In this document: piece after piece, positions 25,389 through 33,227 of the stretch | Position numbering within the stretch: position 1 is the stretch's first letter | Layout: each line of letters starts with the position of its first letter | Source: Paenibacillus phocaeensis | GTDB taxonomy: Bacteria; Bacillota; Bacilli; Paenibacillales; Paenibacillaceae | Direction: 5' to 3' | Length of the DNA: 64,000 nt | Assembly: GCF_900021165.1 (NCBI RefSeq) | Contig: NZ_FCOQ01000018.1 | Span: 368,403-432,402, forward strand | Translations under genes and position numbers: made by a program | Notes under the pieces: generated by a model | The model's input: the letters and a program-made list of their open reading frames with translations, nothing else | Told to the model about the DNA's origin: nothing | Database searches by the model: none

Positions 25389-26432
25389 ATGAATGGTCAA
25401 TGGGTCAAAATATTTCAAATCGCTATGACCTATATCGGTACGGTTGTGGGCGCGGGGTTTGCATCGGGACAATCCATCATGCGGTTTTTTACGGTGTATG
25501 GCCCGGTCGGGGCCGCGGGCATCGTCGTGACGACGCTGCTGTTCATCTGGCTGGGGACGAAAATGATGATCTATGCTCATCGCATCCAGGCCTATTCGTA
25601 CCAGGAATTTAATGATCATTTGTTTGGCTCCCTGTTCGGTAAGATCGCCAACCTCCTGACCTTGCTCATTTTGCTGGGGGTTACGGCCGTCATGTTGTCC
25701 GGCACCGGTTCGATCTTTGCCGAGCAGCTTCGGCTTCCCTATCAATGGGGCATCTTGATCAGCATCGTTCTCGGCTATCTGGTCATGACGAAGGAAATGA
25801 ACGGCATCGTCATCGTGAATGCAGTCGTCGTGCCGATGATCCTTCTGTTTACGAGCTTGATTGCATTCCGGGCCATTCAACCGGACACCCTGCTCAGGAT
25901 GAACGGCTGGCAGTTGCAGCAACTGGAAAGTTACCGTTGGGCGCTGAGTCCCTTCACTTATGCGGCCCTCAACTTCGCCTTTATCCAGGCGGTGATGGTT
26001 CCGCTCGGCAGCGAGATCAAAGACGAGCGAACCTTGAAATGGGGCGGCATCTGGGGCGGCATCGGGCTTGGGGCGATGCTGCTGATCTACCACTTCGCCT
26101 TGAATTCCCGGATGCCCGAGATGTTAGGCTACGATATTCCAATGGCGGAAATCGTCCGCGACCTGGGGCCGTTCCTTCATGTCTTGTTCTTGCTGGTGAT
26201 TTACGGAGAGATATTTACGACGCTGGTTGGAAACGTGTTTGGGGTCACGAGACAGCTGCAAAGCCTTTACAAAGTCCCCAAAAACGCGACTCTGCTTGTC
26301 GTTTTGCTTGCTTGCTTCTTGATCAGCCAGGCCGGATTTGCCTCCTTGTTAACGTACCTGTATCCGTTGTTCGGTTATATTGGCATGCTGCTGCTGTTCC
26401 TGCTGGCGTTCCGGCGCTTGCCAAAGCGTTAA
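25389..26432 (+). CDS. YkvI-like membrane transporter (LeuT-fold, APC superfamily)
   Basis: A 347-residue integral membrane protein with about ten helices, opening IFQIAMTYIGTVVGAGFASGQSIMRFFTVYG. The unwound first helix with VGAGFASGQ is the hallmark of the YkvI/BrnQ-related group. The start at ATG 25389 is directly supported by GGAGGATAT. The substrate is unknown; amino-acid or related uptake is the usual guess. It is divergent from the AraC gene, and the 150-base gap between them presumably holds both promoters, though I could not fix a clean -35/-10 pair. Confidence 0.75.
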   Translation: MNGQWVKIFQIAMTYIGTVVGAGFASGQSIMRFFTVYGPVGAAGIVVTTLLFIWLGTKMMIYAHRIQAYSYQEFNDHLFGSLFGKIANLLTLLILLGVTAVMLSGTGSIFAEQLRLPYQWGILISIVLGYLVMTKEMNGIVIVNAVVVPMILLFTSLIAFRAIQPDTLLRMNGWQLQQLESYRWALSPFTYAALNFAFIQAVMVPLGSEIKDERTLKWGGIWGGIGLGAMLLIYHFALNSRMPEMLGYDIPMAEIVRDLGPFLHVLFLLVIYGEIFTTLVGNVFGVTRQLQSLYKVPKNATLLVVLLACFLISQAGFASLLTYLYPLFGYIGMLLLFLLAFRRLPKR

Positions 26433-26505
26433 TTTCATGTCTGGCGGAAACTGAACATTTCCCCTATAGATTTGATGAGGGTCAGATAAGCGGCAGAGGG
26501 TTCGG

Positions 26506-26997
26506 TTAATGCCCGGAGGGGCCTTGTTGCCCGCTCCGGGAGACGAATAATCGCGCGTGCAAGCGGGTATAGCCGTAGACGGCCCCCAGCGCCAGAAGGT
26601 AGGACAAAAAGGTCCAGCCGATATTCCATCCGTTCCCGTAATGGATCTTGTCCAGACAGACGTATACATACTCGGCGCCGGTCAATAAGGCGGTGAAAGC
26701 CACGATCATCAAGGCGGCATTGAACCGAAACCGGGTGCGGAAAATGAAATAAAGCATCCAGCCCGCCACGATCGGATAAATCCCGAGATTAAACGGGATC
26801 GTGGTTACGGACTCCATGTGATCCGGATGCAACTGCCACCATTTGTAATAAACGCCGAGGTCGTTGAACAGCAGCGACATGAATCCGCCCGAAGGAAAGG
26901 CGAGCAGCATCGCTTTTTTGTCCCGATAAATCAAGAAAGCGCCGGCAATCCACGGAACGAGGAATCCGACGATGATATTGTTCAGCAACATGATCAC
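26506..26997 (-). CDS. CBO0543-like integral membrane protein of unknown function
   Basis: A 163-residue protein with four to five hydrophobic helices (NNIIVGFLVPWIAGAFLIY, FPSGGFMSLLFNDLGVYYKWW, NLGIYPIVAGWMLYFIF, LMIVAFTALLTGAEYVYVCLD, WTFLSYLLALGAVYGYTRL). The pattern agrees with the small Firmicutes CBO0543 family; function unknown. The start is uncertain: GTG 26997 or ATG 26991, with GGGGTGAT too close to either. It is convergent with the YkvI-like gene. Confidence 0.65.
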   Translation of the reverse strand: MIMLLNNIIVGFLVPWIAGAFLIYRDKKAMLLAFPSGGFMSLLFNDLGVYYKWWQLHPDHMESVTTIPFNLGIYPIVAGWMLYFIFRTRFRFNAALMIVAFTALLTGAEYVYVCLDKIHYGNGWNIGWTFLSYLLALGAVYGYTRLHARLFVSRSGQQGPSGH

Positions 26998-27049
26998 CCC
27001 AGTAGCAGTATGTCCGGATTTGGGGTCATTTAGAGGTTCCGACTTAACG

Positions 27050-27076
27050 TTACAATCAATGGAATGATGTTATAAT
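27050..27076 (+). promoter_or_regulatory. Candidate sigma-A promoter of the YHYH-domain gene
   Basis: TATAAT at 27071-27076 with TTACAA at 27050-27055 (15-base spacer, short). It lies 36 bases before the ATG at 27112. Confidence 0.45.
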
Positions 27077-27111
27077 GGATAGCGAAAAAATCACTTTGGG
27101 AGGCGCAAACA

Positions 27112-27744
27112 ATGAGAAAAGCTTGTTCCGTTTTGATTTTGGCGATCATGCTAGCCATGGCGAGTGTCCCCGCGGCCGCGCATCCAGGTCGGACCGATGC
27201 TAACGGGGGACATACTTGCCGGACAAACTGTGAAAAATGGGGGTTGGACTACGGAGAGTATCACTACCATAACGGTGGGAAATCGAGTTCAGGAAAATCT
27301 TCCGGCAGCCAGTCCAGCAAAACCACGACTCGCAAATCCTCTTCAACCCCAAAGCAGAAGACCCACAAAACGGCAATCCCTGCTCACAAAAAATCGTCTT
27401 TGACCCTGAAAGTCAACGGTCAAAAGGTCATGTTAACCAATGATCCAATTCTCGTTCAAAATACGAATCTGGTCCCCCTTCGGGAGTTGGCCGAGAGCCT
27501 GGGCGCAACTACAACTTGGGATCGCGAAACCCAAACCATCGGTATAATCAAAGGCGATGATAAGATCACATTAACGATCGGAAGTACGAAGGTTTACTAT
27601 AATGGCGTTGCTGAGACTTTAAGCGCGGCTCCCCAAGTGATCGATGGAGTCACCTATGTTCCTGCACAAGCCGTTGCCAGGGGACTCCATGCGAGCTTAA
27701 GTTACGATAAGACGTCGGATACTTTGGATATCGGCAGCGAGTAA
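27112..27744 (+). CDS. Secreted YHYH-domain and copper-amine-oxidase-N-like (stalk) domain protein
   Basis: A 210-residue exported protein. The Sec signal peptide MRKACSVLILAIMLAMASVPAAA is cleaved after Ala-Ala-Ala. It is followed by the small Cys/His motif HPGRTDANGGHTCRTNCEKWGLDYGEYHYHNGG, known as a YHYH domain. A Ser/Lys/Thr-rich linker (about residues 58-95) leads to the C-terminal domain (LTLKVNGQKVMLTNDPILVQNTNLVPLRELAESLGATTTWD ... YVPAQAVARGLHASLSYD). That domain belongs to the 'copper amine oxidase N-terminal' stalk family, abundant in Paenibacillus and probably a wall-binding or protein-binding module, not an oxidase. GGGAGG lies 8 bases upstream. Confidence 0.85.
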   Translation: MRKACSVLILAIMLAMASVPAAAHPGRTDANGGHTCRTNCEKWGLDYGEYHYHNGGKSSSGKSSGSQSSKTTTRKSSSTPKQKTHKTAIPAHKKSSLTLKVNGQKVMLTNDPILVQNTNLVPLRELAESLGATTTWDRETQTIGIIKGDDKITLTIGSTKVYYNGVAETLSAAPQVIDGVTYVPAQAVARGLHASLSYDKTSDTLDIGSE

Positions 27745-27813
27745 ATTGTTTGAATATTTCATGAAAGATCTCCAATCTTCCCCGAAAACGGCCGTCCGCT
27801 AGTACATAATGGG

Positions 27814-27843
27814 TTGAGGCTGTATGAACCTATCTTATATAAT
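27814..27843 (+). promoter_or_regulatory. Candidate promoter and direct repeat before the exporter-like gene
   Basis: TTGAGG (27814-27819), 18 bases, TATAAT (27838-27843). Just downstream GGTTCTGA occurs twice, at 27846 and 27859 (13 bp apart), which may be an operator overlapping the transcription start. Confidence 0.5.
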
Positions 27844-27888
27844 ACGGTTCTGAGTTCAGGTTCTGAATTTAATTAGGGGTTGATTCGG

Positions 27889-28851
27889 TTGAAATGGACG
27901 ATCGGTTTGCGCAACGCCAAGACGGGTTTGGCCATATGCATCTGTGTGATCATCGCGGCGCTGCTGCACCTGGAGTATCCTTTTTACGCGGCGATCGCTA
28001 CGATCATTTCGATGGAAAATTCAGTCACCAACTCGTTCACGGCAGGAAAACACCGGACGATGGGAACGTTCGTCGGGGCGATCGTCGGCGCGGGATTTGC
28101 CATGATCGAACCGGGAAACGCGGTTTATTGCGCGATCGGCGTCATCGTAGTGATATATGTATGCAATTTGCTGAAATGGAATAAGTCGATTTCCATCGGA
28201 TGCATCGTCTTTTTAGCCATTATGCTTAATCTTCAACCGGGCGAAAGCCCGGTCTTTTACGGTATTAACCGGATTACGGATACGCTGATCGGCATCGCCG
28301 TCGCCGTGGTCGTGAATCTGGTCGTTTTTCCGCCAAAGCATGAAGCCGGCCTGGAAAAAGCGCGGAAGGTCGTCGCCAAACAGATCGCCGATTTATTCGG
28401 GCAGATCGCGGCATGCCGGGAACCCGTCGATTTGAAGAGCTTTCGCACAGAGCTGGACAGTCTGGTGAAATATTATCAGCTGTGCAAAGAGGAGTTCCAC
28501 CTGACCAAACATCTGAACGACTCGATGGATCAAATCGGCGAGGAGATCGATTCGTACCGCCAGATTTATGAGCATCTGATCATCTTGCGGCGGCTCATCG
28601 ACGAACATCGCCCGTTGCTTCGGGAAAGCGAGGCGTCCCCGGATTTGACTCCGGATCCGGGCGGAGATCGGATGCCAGCGGGAACTTCGGCGGGGCCGGA
28701 ATACACGAACGAAGAGATGCGGCAAAGAATCGAAATCGTATACGCGTATCACGTGGATTGGGTTTATGCCGAGTTGCAGAAGCTCGGACTGCCGCTGCCG
28801 TTAAAGGAACGGGTTCGTTGGCAGACGACGGCAAAATTTAAAGTATCTTAA
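27889..28851 (+). CDS. Aromatic acid exporter family protein (ArAE_1/FUSC-like)
   Basis: A 320-residue protein. Four to five N-terminal membrane helices (TGLAICICVIIAALLHLEYPFYAAIATIISME ... GTFVGAIVGAGFAMIEPG ... DTLIGIAVAVVVNLVVFPPK) are followed by a ~170-residue soluble, helical and charged C-domain. This is the half-size FUSC/DUF939 arrangement (ArAE_1). The start is probably TTG 27889, 9 bases after AGGGG; TTG 27880 is too close to the site. Transport of small aromatic acids is inferred from family only. A strong terminator follows. Confidence 0.8.
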   Translation: MKWTIGLRNAKTGLAICICVIIAALLHLEYPFYAAIATIISMENSVTNSFTAGKHRTMGTFVGAIVGAGFAMIEPGNAVYCAIGVIVVIYVCNLLKWNKSISIGCIVFLAIMLNLQPGESPVFYGINRITDTLIGIAVAVVVNLVVFPPKHEAGLEKARKVVAKQIADLFGQIAACREPVDLKSFRTELDSLVKYYQLCKEEFHLTKHLNDSMDQIGEEIDSYRQIYEHLIILRRLIDEHRPLLRESEASPDLTPDPGGDRMPAGTSAGPEYTNEEMRQRIEIVYAYHVDWVYAELQKLGLPLPLKERVRWQTTAKFKVS

Positions 28852-28858
28852 GGAACTA

Positions 28859-28886
28859 AGCAGCCTCCGGGGAGGTTGCTTTTTTT
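28859..28886 (+). terminator. Rho-independent terminator
   Basis: AGCAGCCTCC (28859-28868) pairs with GGAGGTTGCT (28871-28880), with one G-U pair and a very short loop, followed by TTTTTTT. Confidence 0.93.
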
Positions 28887-29050
28887 GCATCCGGCTTGTA
28901 CAGACGGTCGCACATTGCGGCGAAAAAACCGGGATATCTTCGACACACCAGATCGAATTTCGCTCATATATATGGAGGGAGAAAACCTCATTAGAAGCGG
29001 AAAACTTCGATTGAAGCTCTATCATGAAAAATCAGAAAGAAGGGTGAATT

Positions 29051-31495
29051 TTGGCAATCGAAATTCAGAAGCAGGCGGGGAGCAACCCGGAGACTCCTTG
29101 CACGTTTCGGGTAGAACTCTCTGCGGAAGGCAGCCTCACCACCTTCGAATTGCCTTTATATCTTGTGTTTGTCATTGATGCCACTTCGACGATGGGGACG
29201 CAGGATGTCAACAACAACACGGAAACACGCTTCCAGGTTGCGGTTCAAGCGATTCACGGCTTCTTGGACATTATTTTCTCGGAGGAGTATGCCGCCGTTG
29301 AGAAACATATCGCCGTCGTATCGTTTGGGAACGGGGCCAGGGTACATGTCACGCCAGCCGACGCGGAAGGCAGGTTCAGCGGGTTAATCAATCCCGCTCC
29401 TTCAACGGTACCAGCCGGCGGCGGTGCGCCGGTACAAGATCATTACATCGGCGCCAACAGTTATGATCCGGTGCAGGCGGCGACGGCGTTAGCCAACTTC
29501 CGGAGCGTGGCGGACAAAACCGCTTTTTTCTATCAGAATGAGGAAGAAATTGAAACGATGATCAACAATATCAGTCTGTACAGCAATACGAATATCGAAT
29601 CGGGCTTCCTCCTGGCGGGGGAACTGTTGGAGGAGATTCCCGTTGGGGCGCATAAGTTGATCATTCTTATGACAGATGGCGAGAGCGCCGCCTCGTCTAC
29701 TTTTTATGCCTATTATAATGAAGCGGATATTCCAAACCGAATCAGTGCGGCAACGCTTGTACAAGAGGGGGGCGCGCTTTTTGCCGACTACAACGGGATC
29801 CGGGCGCAAGTGACCCTCGAGGATTTGACCCGGGAGGGGATCGATCCGAGCAGCTTTGATCCGGCGACCTTCTCGCCGCTGCAAACCGTAAGTCTCAAGT
29901 TGCGTGCGCTGGCCAGAAGTGAAGCTTTCTTTACCGTAGCAACCCAGTCGCTCACCATTAATCCGTTTGCCGGTGAATGGCATAACTTCGATGGAAGAAA
30001 CCTCGACAATGTAACACGTGTGCCAGCCACGCCTAATTTGCTCGATGGCATTACTCTGAACGGTTATTACTGGTCAAACGGAAGAATTGGATTTGCCGCA
30101 AATTATTATTACTACCAGCGCAGCCCGTTTTTCGCCAGGGTGGGCGGGATTTGGCAATATTCGCAATCAGATTCAGGCGTCCCGCTTCAACCGGTTTATG
30201 AGGATGTCTTCTTCCGCCAAAGTTTGGTTGGACACGAGCTGGGGACGGTTACCTTCGACAACTCCGAGACGGAGCTGATGATTTTCGCCACAGATGAGAA
30301 AATTCCGCAAACCCGGCTGATCGATTACTACGAGCGTACGAGCCGGAATATATTCGGCAGTAACGAGGCCAAGCGGTTTATGATTGCCGCCTCGGAGGAC
30401 ATTCGTGCCAACGGAATTCGGATCGATACGATCGGGATCGGACATTCGGTCCTGCTGCCTGAATATTTGAATGAAACGGCGTCTTCCGGCCAAGCGTTTT
30501 TTGTCCCTCTCGAAATTACCAATGCTCAGGATGCGCTGCGGGATCAGATGCTTGCCGTTACCAACGCAGAGCTCGGTTTTTTCAGCAATGTGATGATTGC
30601 GGATACGATTCCCCGGCGCTCAGGCACTGCATCCGCTCTGCAGAATGATGGCACCTTCACGCTGGATCTGAATTCGCTTCAAGTTGCCTTCGTGCATACG
30701 CCGGAGAGTCCGGTTGTATTTCAGCCTGTCGATTTGAATAGCGGACGGGTCAGCGTGACCCAGGAGGCAGATCGTTATATTGTTGTTTTACATGCCGGGG
30801 ACCTGTGGGCTCCGGAGGAAGCGGTGCTTCAAGAAGGGCGGTTCTTCAGAGCGGTTATCGCTTATGACCTCACTCCCAATCCGGGTGTAATTTCACGAAG
30901 CGGCGAGAACGTGCCCGATATTCCTGTCAATATCGATGCATTTGTAAGATGGACGGAAACGGATGTGGAAAGAACATTTCCCTATCCCCCAGCCCTGGTG
31001 TTTGTTCCTGCATTCTGCTCACCAGCACCTCCACCACCTCCACCACCTCCAGCGCCTGAACCTCCAGGACCTCCAGCACCTGAACCTCCAGCACATGAAC
31101 CTCCAGCACCCGTGCCCCCGGCGCACGAACCTCCCGTTGTAGATATCTTCGTGGACCCCGAAGATGTTTTTCCCGGAGAAGAAACCGCGGTTGCCATCAA
31201 TATCACAAATATTGCCGATGTGGCAATTGTAGAACGGCTGCGCGTCCTGCTTCCTGCAGGATTTCAATTTATTCCTGAGTCATTGGTCAACCACAATCGG
31301 CCGATTTTGGCGAAAACACTGGATGAGATTAATCTGGGCGTTAACGGACCCGGAGAAGTGGATACGGTCCGCTTCCGGCTTGTCGCCCCGGTTGAGAACC
31401 AGTTCAGGCGGCATAAGCTGTTTGCCACCGTATTTACCGTTCTGGGCGATGTTACGGCATCTGCGGAAATTCGAATCGAAGAAGTGTCAGAGTAA
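29051..31495 (+). CDS. Large von Willebrand factor A domain protein with proline-rich linker
   Basis: An 814-residue protein beginning at TTG 29051 (AAGAAGGGTG 5 bases upstream), with no signal peptide, membrane helix or sorting motif. The vWA domain starts at LPLYLVFVIDATSTMGTQ. The metal-ion site is D-A-T-S-T (Asp43), a Thr-containing variant of DxSxS, and the later Asp is in MTDGES (Asp209). Long insertions (residues ~100-170 and ~215-410) break the domain before a second half with ASEDIRANGIRIDTIGIGHSVLLPEYLN. A Pro/Glu/Ala/His linker (about 657-694) then leads to a DUF11-like beta domain (EDVFPGEETAVAINITNIADVA...). Cytoplasmic, mother-cell or exosporium roles are all possible. No family function is claimed. 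Confidence 0.7.
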   Translation: MAIEIQKQAGSNPETPCTFRVELSAEGSLTTFELPLYLVFVIDATSTMGTQDVNNNTETRFQVAVQAIHGFLDIIFSEEYAAVEKHIAVVSFGNGARVHVTPADAEGRFSGLINPAPSTVPAGGGAPVQDHYIGANSYDPVQAATALANFRSVADKTAFFYQNEEEIETMINNISLYSNTNIESGFLLAGELLEEIPVGAHKLIILMTDGESAASSTFYAYYNEADIPNRISAATLVQEGGALFADYNGIRAQVTLEDLTREGIDPSSFDPATFSPLQTVSLKLRALARSEAFFTVATQSLTINPFAGEWHNFDGRNLDNVTRVPATPNLLDGITLNGYYWSNGRIGFAANYYYYQRSPFFARVGGIWQYSQSDSGVPLQPVYEDVFFRQSLVGHELGTVTFDNSETELMIFATDEKIPQTRLIDYYERTSRNIFGSNEAKRFMIAASEDIRANGIRIDTIGIGHSVLLPEYLNETASSGQAFFVPLEITNAQDALRDQMLAVTNAELGFFSNVMIADTIPRRSGTASALQNDGTFTLDLNSLQVAFVHTPESPVVFQPVDLNSGRVSVTQEADRYIVVLHAGDLWAPEEAVLQEGRFFRAVIAYDLTPNPGVISRSGENVPDIPVNIDAFVRWTETDVERTFPYPPALVFVPAFCSPAPPPPPPPPAPEPPGPPAPEPPAHEPPAPVPPAHEPPVVDIFVDPEDVFPGEETAVAINITNIADVAIVERLRVLLPAGFQFIPESLVNHNRPILAKTLDEINLGVNGPGEVDTVRFRLVAPVENQFRRHKLFATVFTVLGDVTASAEIRIEEVSE

Positions 31496-31577
31496 TTGGA
31501 CGGATTCTAAGCATCTTGGGTAGATGCAGTGGGCCTGTCTGTGTCCAGGGTCCAGCTGTTCCGGGGTGTCATAGCAT

Positions 31578-31626
31578 GAAAGCAGGTGTTTCTATCCTCT
31601 TCTTGGAGAAGGTACCTGCTTTTTAT
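31578..31626 (+). terminator. Terminator after the vWA gene
   Basis: AAAGCAGGT (31579-31587) pairs with ACCTGCTTT (31614-31622), with a 26-base partly structured loop, followed by TTATT. It overlaps the 3' end of the convergent methyltransferase gene. Confidence 0.6.
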
Positions 31627-32419
31627 TCCGTTTCCGCTGTCTGATGTTTTTGGGGGTTCGGATCTTCGGCTGCGCATGTCTAATTGCGGGCGGTTGGGGC
31701 TGGGGACTTCCCGCATCCCGATACTGGATAACCGGCTCCATATGATCCAGATAGAGCGGGCGGTCCGTTGCCTCGTTTGTCGGGGAGACGAGCCTTTGTT
31801 CTTTCACGTAGTCCGGCTCCTCAAACTCCTCATTCCTGCTTAGAAAAAGCATTTCCCCCATGGATACGGGCTGTTTCACAACAAGCAGATGGTACATAAT
31901 CTGGTAAGCGACGTTGAACTGGGTTTGCCGGAGCAAGGCCAACTCAAATGGATCATAGCCGGATTGATACGCGGGGAAATAGAAAAATTCCATGCGCAGC
32001 ACCCTGAAGTCAAACGGCAGCGGGTCGTCCTCCAGCAAGGACCAGGAGTTATTTTGCGATAACAGGTACTCATCTTTGTCGATCACCGTTTCGGAAGAAT
32101 TCGTCCAGTACCGGGGAGAATGTTCATTAAACCATTGTTTAAACTGCGGGTTGATCATATGAGAGCTTGCATGAGCATACGGCGCTACAATGCAAACCAT
32201 AGCTTTATGGCGGCATATCCGGTAAAGCTCCTTTAAGACGGACGGAAGATCATCGGCAAATTGCAAGCTGTGCGAAGCCATTACGAATTCCACAGAGTTA
32301 TCTTCAAATGGGAGCGGACGATTAAAGTCATGCACTAAATCCGTGTCCAGATAAGCGACCCGATCTATGCCTATGCAATTGGGAAACTTCTGTTTTCCGC
32401 TGCCCAGATCAATCCTCAA
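31592..32419 (-). CDS. Class I SAM-dependent methyltransferase with basic C-terminal tail
   Basis: A 275-residue protein with a Rossmann-type methyltransferase core: MRIDLGSGKQKFPNCIGIDR (motif I and acidic residue) and LPFEDNSVEFVMASHSLQFADDLPSVLKELYRICRHKAMVCIVAPY (methyltransferase type 11). After ~residue 225 comes a low-complexity tail rich in Gln/Pro/Arg/Lys ending IRQRKRNKKQVPSPRRG, which could bind nucleic acid or an acidic surface. It starts at TTG 32419 behind GGAAGGA. The substrate is not evident. It is convergent with the vWA gene. Confidence 0.75.
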   Translation of the reverse strand: MRIDLGSGKQKFPNCIGIDRVAYLDTDLVHDFNRPLPFEDNSVEFVMASHSLQFADDLPSVLKELYRICRHKAMVCIVAPYAHASSHMINPQFKQWFNEHSPRYWTNSSETVIDKDEYLLSQNNSWSLLEDDPLPFDFRVLRMEFFYFPAYQSGYDPFELALLRQTQFNVAYQIMYHLLVVKQPVSMGEMLFLSRNEEFEEPDYVKEQRLVSPTNEATDRPLYLDHMEPVIQYRDAGSPQPQPPAIRHAQPKIRTPKNIRQRKRNKKQVPSPRRG

Positions 32420-32457
32420 GCTGATTCCTTCCTTTCCCTGCGTGCTTAACTTATCAT

Positions 32458-32745
32458 ATTCCGTTTATCGCTGTCCGCATATGTATTTGTCCTCGTGTAT
32501 TTGCCCCAACATTCCATATACTCGATTTTTCGCATATAAATTGCCGCTTATGGGCCAATTTGCGAATTCTATTCGGTTTTTCATATAGATTCAGGGCATT
32601 TGCACCCGATTGGGGCGAATAAGCATGAAATATTATATATATGGGATCCAAGTGACCCGACATGGGTGAAATGTATTCGAATTTTCGCATACATCGGCAG
32701 AAAGCGCCGGCAGCGGGCAATTTGTATTCGAATTTTCGCATACAT
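32458..32745. repeat. Degenerate 51-bp tandem repeat array, AT-rich
   Basis: The core TATTCGAATTTTCGCATACA occurs exactly at about 32673 and 32724 (51 bp apart). Decayed versions occur near 32621, 32570 (TATTCGGTTTTTCATATAG), 32518 (TACTCGATTTTTCGCATAT) and 32459 (TATTCCG...CCGCATATG). Units also share a preceding (G)GGC-AATTTG. The region is much more AT-rich than its surroundings. Small frames on the minus strand here repeat M-R-K-F-E-Y because of the array and are not considered genes. Confidence 0.75.
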
Positions 32746-32786
32746 GTTCATCATACCCGCAGGGAACGGTGGTTTTTATAAGCACG

Positions 32787-32836
32787 AAAAAAGACAACTC
32801 CCTTTGGATGATTCATCCGTTAGGTAGTTGTCTTTA
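32787..32836 (-). terminator. Terminator of the tRNA-Pro transcript
   Basis: On the minus strand AAAGACAACTAC pairs with GGGAGTTGTCTTT, followed by T's (plus-strand stem arms 32790-32802 and 32824-32835). It lies 48 bases downstream of the tRNA. Confidence 0.85.
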
Positions 32837-32883
32837 AAATTAGAACCAACACTGCGTAGAAACCGTTGATGCATTAAGAAAAA

Positions 32884-32957
32884 TCGAGACGACAGGATTT
32901 GAACCTGCGACCTCTTGCTCCCGAAGCAAGCGCTCTACCAAGCTGAGCCACGTCTCG
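32884..32957 (-). tRNA. tRNA-Pro (anticodon CGG)
   Basis: The minus strand folds as a complete cloverleaf: acceptor CGAGACG/CGTCTCG, D arm GCTC...GAGC, anticodon stem CTTGC/GCAAG with loop TTCGGGA (anticodon CGG, codon CCG), five-base variable loop AGGTC, and T arm GCAGG-TTCGAAT-CCTGT. The discriminator is A. CCA is not encoded (the next bases are TTT), so it must be added enzymatically. Confidence 0.95.
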
Positions 32958-32981
32958 GAAATGGAGTATTGACAGTTAGTT

Positions 32982-33010
32982 ATTTTACTCGGATTTATTG
33001 TTTTTGTAAA
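32982..33010 (-). promoter_or_regulatory. Sigma-A promoter of tRNA-Pro
   Basis: On the minus strand TTTACA (33010-33005), 17 bases, TAAAAT (32987-32982); start expected near 32975, about 18 bases before the tRNA. Confidence 0.75.
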
Positions 33011-33061
33011 GAGATGATTTCATGAGGGATTAAGGAAAAATGGAGCGGCAGTTTGGTTCCT

Positions 33062-33119
33062 GGAAGCTAAGTACCGAGAGCTAGATGGAAGCTAGATGGA
33101 AGCTAAGTGGAAGCTAGGT
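33062..33119. repeat. 11-bp tandem repeat upstream of fructokinase
   Basis: Five copies of a GGAAGCTAGAT-like unit: 33062-33072, then (after a 3-base insertion) 33076-33086, 33087-33097, 33098-33108 and 33109-33119, with changes at two or three positions. It lies just upstream of the fructokinase -10 element. Confidence 0.8.
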
Positions 33120-33141
33120 GATAGTGCAAAAGAAGACAGTG

Positions 33142-33150
33142 TGTTATAAT
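33142..33150 (+). promoter_or_regulatory. Extended -10 promoter of fructokinase
   Basis: TGTTATAAT at 33142-33150 is a perfect extended -10 element; no good -35 is seen, and the 11-bp repeats end 22 bases upstream. Confidence 0.55.
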
Positions 33151-33227
33151 CCCATTCGACATTAATCCTGGGGGCGAATAGGATTTGGAAAATTTGCCCT
33201 AACGAGCTAACGGAGGGAGAAAACAAC

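Noticed and set aside
32454..32741. 95-codon minus-strand frame with repeated M-R-K-F-E-Y
   Set aside because: Produced by the 51-bp tandem array (51 is a multiple of 3); no ribosome site and the decayed units break the pattern.
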